From Lingula anatina (taxonomy: Eukaryota > Brachiopoda > Lingulata > Lingulida > Lingulidae), in assembly GCF_001039355.2 (NCBI RefSeq), contig NW_019774848.1, positions 248,611 through 310,610 of the forward strand: a DNA stretch of 62,000 nucleotides, written 5' to 3'. Shown here in pieces: positions 54,361-62,000 of this stretch (its first letter is position 1; the number at the start of each line of letters is the position of its first letter). The notes below the pieces were generated by a model. It was not told the origin of the DNA, did not search any database, and worked only from the letters and a program-made list of their open reading frames with translations. The position numbers and the translations under genes were made by a program.

Positions 54361-56451
54361 TTAAGGCAAATTACAGGCTACATGAATAGCGTTCAGGTCG
54401 CTTGGTGTGATTTTAAACATTCGTTGCGATTTTCCTGCCGCAGATGGTTCCTCAACACGACACAAGATATTGTCGAAAGGTATCCAAATGGTGTCATCCC
54501 TCTTCGGCCATTGGAAGAGACTTTTCCGTTTCTCTAAAATGCTGATCTCTGCCTCTCTGTCTAATTCGTCGATATCTTGTACTATGTACCATTTTTTCTC
54601 ATAGACCACTGCTACAAAATCGCCTACCGTCACCGTCTGCCCAGTGATGCGATGGGTTATTGCCATTTTCTTTGCTCAATCTTGTTTCAATTTCTACGGG
54701 TGCTGGTACAAGCAAATGTGTTTCTTCCCAGGTGTCACACAATCTGCCCCGGATAACTGACAAGAACTTAAGTTTTCTCACTTTCACTTTGCTACGATGT
54801 AAAATATGCATTTATTTCTGTACTGGCTGGTCGGACTGTCCGTCCAGTAATGGATGGTTTCCAGCTCGGGCACAAGGTTTTTCACGTGTGGCATAACTTT
54901 CGACAGTATTGCATACACGGTAGAAGCCGAATGACTTGTTTCATCAGAGACAGCGATAAGGCTCTGGTGGGCCAGCTTCCCATCCTCATCACGATAGTGG
55001 ATGACAACGGGGTGGAGGGTAACGCTAGTTTTGTACAAGTAGGCGGACTGGATATCGTCGGCGGACCTACATACATAGTTTGCCGCAAAATCCATCTGTA
55101 TAGTCACATGGTTTCTTGGAAGAGTTTCCTTGAAATTTCTTAATTGCTCGTACTGTGTTTTTACTCTGCCAACGTGCTCGCCGAATTCTTTCTTTTGGTT
55201 ACTGAAGAAGGACAAGAACTCGTCTTTCTGAACTTTATTCTCACATAAGCGCATGGCTTTTTTTTTTTTTTTTTTTTTTGCGGTCTTTGTCTTAGATTTC
55301 CACTCGTTTCCACTGACTGTATTTAACTTTTTCGGGTAATTTTTGCCACTCACTCTTGTTTTAGTCTGTACAGCCTTTAATGAACGCATCAGGACTAAGT
55401 GATACATTTATACCCTCCCGTCTGAGAGCCTTTAGAAGCAGCGCCATATTCTGGTGCTTTGTGCAAAGACAGCTGTGTCTGGCAATATGTGATGCAGTAC
55501 ATGTCTGGGTCGAAGGCGTCGAAAGGTTTCCAATGATATCTTTATGTTCGGATTCTCACTCATAAACTTGTAGTATAAGTTAGCTATGTAATCTGTCAGC
55601 ACTCTAGTTTGCATTTTCTCTCTATCTTCTGATTTGCTTTTCCAGGTTGGGCTCTACTATTGTCGTCTCTTTTAAAAAAATTTGTACAGCTTGCCTGTTT
55701 TTTTTTCTGCTACTCGTATCCGTCGACCTTTCGACCAGTTCATCCCCTTTTCGCGAGTCCTCGACAAACGATTCCGGCACATGCCAGTAGCAGCAGAAAG
55801 ATGTTTGAGACAACGATACTTCTTCGCAATCTTCCCAGCCACAATATTATGCAAAATTTTCATCTTACTTCTTGGTGTTACTCGTTTAGCTTGACCCACT
55901 TCAGCTACTAAAACATTTCCTATAAGTAATTGCTTCCTCACAGTGTTAGCTTGGGTCCTATTCAACATAGCCTGTCGTATGGTGCGTTCTGTCTTGGTTT
56001 TGGGGCTTGTGGGAAATTCAGGTGATTCTATATTTCGTCTTCGACAACGGCTAAATCGTTGCCGGATAGAATTCTCCCTCTTTTTCATGGCATTTACCTG
56101 TGCCTGTAGTTCTTTAATTGTTCTTTGTGCCTGCCTTAAGTTTCTACTAAATCTTTTATCTCCACGTTGTGGCCACCTCACACATACAACAAGCCTCTCC
56201 GGTAGTGATTGCTTTGGACTTGCCTCCGTAACTTCTATAGCAGCTAGAAGCTCTTGTTTCCTTTGGTGAAGTCTAAATTTTCGTGCTTTAGTCTACGCAT
56301 TTCTCTTTCGTCTTTCACGGTCGCTTAAGGAGGCGGAAGGTATATAGTATTTTTGAACTCTTTTTCTTTCCCTTTCCAGATATGCCTCACCCTCATTTTT
56401 CTTTTTACGAGATCGATAATTTTTTTGAATCTCAGCTCTTGTTTTCGCCAT
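54361..56451 (-). pseudogene. Transposase remnant with nonsense codon and frameshifts
   Basis: Starts with MAKTRAEIQKNYRSRKKKN at 56451 and runs as a basic coiled region. An in-frame TAG interrupts it near 56295 (RKRNA*TKARKFRL). More frame changes occur near 55675, 55615 and 55480. In the shifted frames, family pieces are still readable: FRRLRPRHV, HSCLCTKHQNMALLLKALRR, IQMDFAANYVC with a first catalytic-type Asp, and IHYWTDSPTSQYRNK with a second. The segment expected after it, with the glycine-rich GHGKG-type motif, seems missing near 54790. The C-terminal part continues as VGDFVAVVYEKKWYIVQDID to 54361. Cannot be active. Confidence 0.75.
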
Positions 56452-56462
56452 TTTCTGAAAAG

Positions 56463-56466
<4 letters not shown>

Positions 56467-56495
<29 letters not shown>
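56467..56495. repeat. TA microsatellite
   Basis: About 14 TA units just upstream of the transposase start. Confidence 0.9.
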
Positions 56496-56499
<4 letters not shown>

Positions 56500-57389
56500 A
56501 TGATATCTTTCCGTCCGTCTCTTGAGTGATGGATTAAAGCTTACTTTTTACGCCCCTTCTTATATACATGTACAGTAGTTCATAACGTGTCCACCTGTTC
56601 AATCGTTCATAGCATTGTTCATATAATAAGTGCGCATTACTACTCTGCGCACATCCGGTGCATTTACAACCCGTGATGATTGAATTTTCAAAGTGATTAA
56701 AACGTTTCCACAGCTTTTGCATTTGTGACAGTACTTAACGTATGTTCCTTTTTGGGGTTGGATGAGGAATTATTTTTTATTATTCGTGGTTCCAGGAAAG
56801 TGAAACTTTAATAAAACCTTCTTTATGTTGGACCCTAAAATAATCAAACATAGTTTGTAATCTTTGCACTACATATTTTTAGGAACATGTCTGTGACGTC
56901 ATTTGCACCTCTATATATATATTGGGTTTGGGTGTGATATCTTCTTTTGTTTTACCCGGTTCAATACTGCAGACAAGTGTCCCTCCTTAAGCTTCGAAAG
57001 TTTCCCTTTTATCCACTCCCCATCACCTAGAAAATGTTTTCATCCATGTGCTCCCACCCCTCCATTTTTTCAAAAACCAATTAAGCTTCTTTCTTTGTCA
57101 GATACTGGACTGGGTGGGGGTGGGGAGACAGGCAGGCACAACAAACACATTGCACATTCTGTATGTGGTAGTGTCTTTGTTGTATTTAGAGCAATAAAGC
57201 CCTATATATACACTTGTGTTATTTATATAATCATTTAAATTGAAAATATATATCATGTTCAAAAGGGTACCAAGACAAAATAACTAAAATAATAACTTAA
57301 TTAAAATGATTCGAAACTTTTAAGAGGCCACGCACTAGCTCTCACTCCGCATGTTTTGATGACGTAGAACACAACGTCTGAGGAAGCTC

Positions 57390-57706
57390 ATGGATTTATA
57401 CAGAAGAAGCGACCAGACTTCTCCAAAGTCTAGTCCAAGGGGCTCTCGATCACCTGCCATACCAAGACAAGACTCGACTGGAACACTCAAAACAACCATT
57501 GCACTCGGAAAGAATCCGGCAATCATACAGAAAGGCCCTTTTTACCTTATGAAAGAGCCACCAGGTGAGGCGCCGGCACTTTGCAGTACTCACAGTTACA
57601 ATATATTAAGTCTCGACGAAAGATAGTGTTTTGCTACTTCTCAGCTTCTTTCTCTTTATTTAGGGACGGCCTTGTCAGATAGTAAGACTGTTTGGGCACA
57701 CACACG

Positions 57707-57743
<37 letters not shown>

Positions 57744-59735
57744 GCAACAGTGTATAATTGACAACAGACTAATTTTATTGAAATTCTGACAAGTTTGAAT
57801 ACCACTCCGGTTGTTTGCAAGTCTGAAAGATACAAGTGAAGTTGAGATGGAAAAGGCAATCATGTGATAATTTGAAGTGCTAGCTAGCGCTGTTACAGTG
57901 CGATAGGTATACAGATATAGTCACTTAAAAAAAAGTGTCAGCTCTTTTAACAGCCTCACACTTCTGTTCCATTCCCCTTACCTGTGATCTATGATTATTA
58001 ATACATACATTATTTGGGAGAAGTTTCTGAAACATGAATTCAGTAAGGTCTGACATTGTCCAAAATATACCTTCTGTAGATTTACCTCAATATCATATTT
58101 CAGATGAAGCCAAGTTGACAGGGAACACCAACTTGCTATCTTACCATGGGTTGGAGCATTCCTACAACAAGTTCTGTGGCAAAAAGATCAAAGAAGAACT
58201 TAATGCATTCTTGCCAAATCTTCCAGGAAATATCGATGCACCTGGAATTCAAGACAACAGGTACTGCAAAAATTTGGCACTTTTATTTTAAGTATTGTCA
58301 TTTTTATCAAAAATGTATTTATTTGAACTCAAGCACTTTGATCATAAGTGATACATTGAAAAAAAATAATGATGCTGTCTGTTACTTTTTTCCCCTGTTG
58401 CCCTACCTTATTTTTACACAGGACTTAGCACATTGAATTTTTCTTGATGGTTCATTCTAATTTATTTTCTTAATTTATGTTGGTTTTCCAGCTCTCTCCG
58501 CTCTTTGATAGAAAAGCCACCTATAACTGGCAAGGAATTGATTCCTTTATCTGGATCAGCATTAGCAGGTTTTAGACTACACCCTGGGCCAGTAAGTGTA
58601 CTGACAAAACTGAGTTGAAAAAAAAAATACATAACTAATCTAACCCGGACTCTCTCATGTTATGAAAATAACATTTTCAATTAATTACTCAAATCATGAC
58701 CCTTTATGAATTTTGGTTTTGCCCATCTTTTAATTGGCAGTTTTTATGTAAAAAGAAAACAAATACATTTCCAATTTTACAAGATTAGTCTTTTTTTGGA
58801 ATTTTCTTTCATTTATAAGTAAATATTTATCATTGTTATAATTTAGCTACCAGAGCAATACCGTCTCATGCATCAGATGCCTCCTAAAAAGCACAAACAT
58901 AAAAAGAAACGGAAAGAGGAAACAAAAGAAGGGCCATTGCAAGAAAATCAAGGTAAGTTACAGCAATATTTATTACTAGGTATACAAGAATTTATCATTA
59001 TTATTATTATTTTTAAAAAATTCCTTTCTATCCTCTTCGCATTTACGTAAATAATTTTTTTATTTGTTTTAAAAATCAAAGAGAGGTCAATGGCTGCTTT
59101 GGAAAAGTTACCAAGTTTTGAAAGTCTGTGTAGCTTTTTAGTATCCCATGCAGTGGAAGGATATCAACATGTTAACATGTAATCACTTATTTCAGCTTTT
59201 GCCATTAAATTCTTTATTTCCTTTCAGATAATGCGTCAGAAGCCAGTGTGGAACAGAAGACGAAACATAAAAAGCAAAAACGAAGTGATGAAGAGAGAGA
59301 AAAACGGAAAAAGAAAAAAGAAAAGAAGAAGAAGAAAGTAAGTTCATTTATCTGATAATGAAATGTAGTCATAAATGTTAACAACATAACTAAATTGCTT
59401 CTTTGTATCAATGAACACTAGGGAAAATGTTTGTTTTCCAACTGTTGGTGTTATAATGATTATTTGAGTTAGACAATGGTAGAATATTATTTTCCCTTTT
59501 TAAAATTTTATTAAAATCTTTGTTATCATGCCATAAATCCATATCATACTGGATTTTGATCAATTGATTCAGTAACTATATAATTTGTGTATCTTAGAAA
59601 ACTCTTAGAAATGTCTTAGAAATAAAAAGGAAAAAAAGAGGCAAACTTATTGATGAAAATATTTTTATTTTCCAGCAAAAGCACAGTCCAGAACACCCAG
59701 GTCCATCCACAGAAGGAAGCTCAAAGATTACATAG
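57390..59735 (+). CDS. MED19: Mediator of RNA polymerase II transcription subunit 19
   Basis: Six exons: 57390..57564, 58104..58260, 58492..58591, 58847..58952, 59228..59337, 59676..59735, joined in frame to 235 residues (human about 244). It encodes a head-module subunit of the nuclear Mediator complex. Landmarks in order: GPFYLMKEPP, LTGNTNLLSYHGLEHSYNKF, CGKKIKEELNAFLPNLPG, SSLRSLIEKPPITGKEL, LAGFRLHPGPLPEQYRLMH, then a lysine-rich region (KKHKHKKKRK, EKRKKKKEKKKKK) and KHSPEHPGPS near the end. These follow vertebrate MED19 closely. The N-terminus is Ser/Arg-rich instead of proline-rich. A TGACGTAG element lies at about 57358 near the start. AATAAA at 60829-60834 fits a 3' UTR of about 1.1 kb. 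Confidence 0.95.
57703..57743. repeat. CA then GA microsatellite in MED19 intron 1
   Basis: CA units followed directly by GA units. Confidence 0.9.
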
Positions 59736-60834
59736 TCTCTGTAAAACAAGGACCATATGGAACAGCATAGGAAAGTTCACTCAACTACAGCGTGGACATG
59801 GTCTTTTTCATATCAGAAATATGCAGTGATGGCAGCTATATACCACAGAAAAACCAGTAATGTCAGTTAACTCAGATGTCACCAGAGTACAATGGGGGCA
59901 TCCAGAAACAGCACAGTTAAATCAGTATTTATTTAAACTCCGGAAGTCAGGATTGGAATACTGTTGGTCTCTTTGATTACTTTTGTCTCCTGGGTTTCTG
60001 TCAGTTTGCCCTAGATTATAGTCATGTATTGGGAAAACTGGGACACAGTGGCCTCATTATTGAGAAGTGCAAGCACTCTTTACTGTCAGCAGTTCGTCGT
60101 TTTTTACCATGGTTACAGTTGGAACATTGCTAGATGGCATCTGTGTTGTCAAGGATAATCAATATAGTATCTTAAAGAGTGAAAGCTTTTTTTTCCTCAA
60201 TTTTTGAAGGTAAACACCATTCAGTCAGGAGGTGTCTGGGTTGAGGTGAGAAAATTGTCACAGATGCCTTGTTAGTGTTAGTGCTGTCACCTCTGCAAAG
60301 AGGAATGGGGTGCAGGGCAGGCCAGGTGGTCTTGTCTCATGACTCACTTTTCACACGGTTCTTTCCACTTCAAAACACAACCGTTCAAGCCAGGAGTTTG
60401 ATCAGAGACAGACCAGTATCAAAGTCTAGTCACTTACATTACCCCTGTCATACCATGACTTCCAGTGGATTTACATACTTTAATTGCAGTTAAGGACTAG
60501 TATCACATGTTTTACATGTCCAATGCTGTATCTTGTATAAACTGTACATCTTTGTTAATACACTCTTGTTCATTTTGTAAATAACTTGTAGATTTTTATA
60601 AGTAAAATTTGAAAAACTACTGTATGTCTGAAATATATTTATCTTTTTTTTTTTTGGGGGGGGGGGATATTTTGTTTGTTTTTTTTTAAATTTCATTTTA
60701 TTTAGATAGTTATAATTTTTTTGGTTATTTTTTTTAAGTCAACAAAAACAAAAAATGTGAGCAGCAGGGTCTTGTATTTGAAATTTGTGTTATTACATTA
60801 CTTTATATGAAAGAAGTGTGTACTGTAGAATAAA
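59736..60834 (+). other. MED19 3' UTR with polyadenylation signal
   Basis: Non-coding sequence after the TAG at 59733-59735, with AATAAA at 60829-60834. A G homopolymer and T-rich stretches lie near 60645-60735. Confidence 0.6.
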
Positions 60835-61288
60835 CTGTACAAAAGTAGTCTTAATTAGTTTAATTTGATATATGGTATGACAGTTAATTTTCAGGAGTTG
60901 AGCCAATCCTTTTGTTATTGGTGCAACTTCAGTGTATTTCTGCTCAATAATACACCCGTTGAAAATCACAATTTCTTCCTCACTGACAAAAAAAATATAC
61001 TAGGTAAAAAACACTAGATATGAAACATCGAGTAAGTATTATAAGCCAAAAAATCTTTATAATATTTTTGAAAATGTATCACCTTGTTCTTATCACGATG
61101 TGCTTGCCGACTGCGAGTGTTTGAATTTAAAATAAAATAGTTTAATACGGTTGAACCTAGGGGAGATAATGTTTCCAAATGAAAACGCGATTTCTTGCCG
61201 ACAGCCAAACACAAGATTCTGCTGACCAATGGCTAAAGCCGTGACATGTTGACGTCACCACATAATTTTAGATCTGGGTCACCTCTGT

Positions 61289-61295
61289 TATAAAG
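61289..61295 (+). promoter_or_regulatory. TATA box of the nucleoredoxin-like gene
   Basis: TATAAAG, 69-75 bases before the ATG at 61364, giving a 5' UTR of about 45 bases. Confidence 0.5.
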
Positions 61296-61363
61296 CGAGT
61301 AGGGTATCCCTAGCTTCTTTATTTGTTGACTGATACTGTGGAAAATCTCGACTAACATTAATT

Positions 61364-61666
61364 ATGGCAGGTGCAGTTCAGAAACTTCTAGGTGATAAGG
61401 TAGTGAGTAAAGATGGAGAAGTCTCCGTGAGCAGTTTTACTGGCGACGGGAAAGTAGTGGGGCTGTATTTCTCTGCACATTGGTGTCCGCCATGTCGAGG
61501 ATTCACCCCTGTCCTTGCTACGTTCTACGAAAAATTTAAAAAGACAGACAAGGGTAAAGACTTTGAGATCGTGTTTGTCAGTTCGGACAGGGATGAAAAC
61601 AGCTTCAATGACTATTTTAAAGAGATGCCATGGCTGGCGTTGCCTTTTGCAGAGCGAGATTTAAAG
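61364..61666 (+). CDS. Nucleoredoxin/tryparedoxin-like thioredoxin-fold protein, first exon (partial)
   Basis: A cytosolic-type thiol-disulfide oxidoreductase start: MAGAVQKLLGDKVVSKDG, no signal peptide. The active site is FSAHWCPPCRGFTPVL, with the WCPPC redox motif at about residues 43-47, and the family signs FEIVFVSSDRDE and MPWLALPFAERD follow. The exon ends in phase 0 at a GTAAAT donor. The next exon (expected to begin near Y-x-V-x-G-I-P-T) is not found in the remaining 330 bases, so the gene runs out of the window. Whether it has one or several thioredoxin domains cannot be told. Confidence 0.9.
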
Positions 61667-62000
61667 GTAAATAACAAAAGATATTAAAAAGCCAAGTCAT
61701 TCAATCTGCTACCGTCAATTTTAGGCAGAATCATAGCATGAATTTTTAATTAGGGATGCTAGAAATAAATATTTCACCAAGAAGATCTCCAGAGTGTCAA
61801 CCTTGACTACTGATTGTGCAATTTCTGCTGAATCTGCAAGAATTGTGGACTATGGCAACAGAGGTTGCAACCGGCTTCTTTGTACTGAGTCATTCTTGCG
61901 CATGCGCAGTCTTTCAGAATTATTAGTTATGCTGCCCCTTTTGGTTGGGGGGGGGGGGGGGCATTAAAATTGTGATTGGAACAAGGCCCAGGCAACACTA
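61667..62000 (+). other. Intron 1 of the nucleoredoxin-like gene (start)
   Basis: Non-coding; contains a G homopolymer at about 61948-61960. No second exon seen. Confidence 0.5.

Larger units (their letters stand above)
53284..56934 (-). mobile_element. DNA transposon with 4-bp TGAT target duplications, decayed
   Basis: Inverted ends: CACCCAAACCCA then AGAGGTGCA at 53284-53310, and on the other strand CACCCAAACCCA then AGAGGTGCA at 56934-56905, with extra TA units in the second. TGAT lies outside both ends (53280-53283 and 56935-56938). The interior holds one transposase remnant on the minus strand. Length is about 3.65 kb. The 4-bp duplication and D-rich transposase motifs are compatible with the Sola superfamily, but I am not sure of the class. 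It inserted between the coiled-coil gene and MED19. Confidence 0.8.

Overview
The window is eukaryotic, almost certainly from a marine invertebrate of the lophotrochozoan type (mollusc or brachiopod are my best guesses). The evidence is multi-exon genes with GT-AG introns, AT-rich introns, animal-specific proteins (RBPJ/Su(H), MED19, metabotropic-receptor-like Venus flytrap modules), DNA transposons with terminal inverted repeats, and an assembly scar typical of 454 paired-end sequencing. I joined exons by eye using splice sites and reading-frame phase. All models below close in frame, but none was tested against transcripts.

Layout. 1-1876: the last two exons of RBPJ/Suppressor of Hairless (+), preceded by a perfect 61-bp tandem array that is an amplification of the splice acceptor and exon start itself. 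1877-6171: 3' flank with a 34-bp minisatellite and one small TATA-bearing GC-rich unit. 6172-9842 (-): a secreted protein of about 1,025 residues related to VioB/RebD-type iminophenyl-pyruvate dimer synthases with a ferritin-like domain. A broken partial duplicate of its first two exons lies at 10565-11348. 11698-16216 (+): a small secreted peptide gene whose acidic propeptide is encoded by three tandem copies of a three-exon cassette and whose last exon encodes a cationic six-cysteine CS-alpha-beta peptide. 17344-19360: a TTAA-flanked inverted-repeat DNA element. 20132-27679 (-): a gene for a 1,496-residue secreted protein with three consecutive Venus flytrap (ANF-receptor type) modules and no visible membrane domain.

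28161-53060 (-): a 31-exon gene for a coiled-coil protein of about 1,537 residues that I could not name. It contains assembly faults: a 454 linker with a loxP core, a false 2.7-kb duplication, single Ns and one N gap. It also contains two inverted-repeat transposons and three splice-donor-spanning tandem repeats. 53284-56934: a DNA transposon with 4-bp target duplications and a decayed transposase. 57390-60834 (+): MED19, complete in six exons. 61364-end (+): first exon of a nucleoredoxin/tryparedoxin-like protein.

The genes are not an operon or pathway; they are neighbours. What unites the window is a high rate of intragenic tandem duplication. In four places the duplicated unit carries a splice site; in another it is a phase-compatible exon cassette that lengthens the protein; in another it copies the promoter and first exons. 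The most novel items are the triple-cassette CS-alpha-beta precursor, the triple Venus flytrap protein, the animal VioB-like enzyme, and the 20-copy splice-acceptor array in RBPJ.
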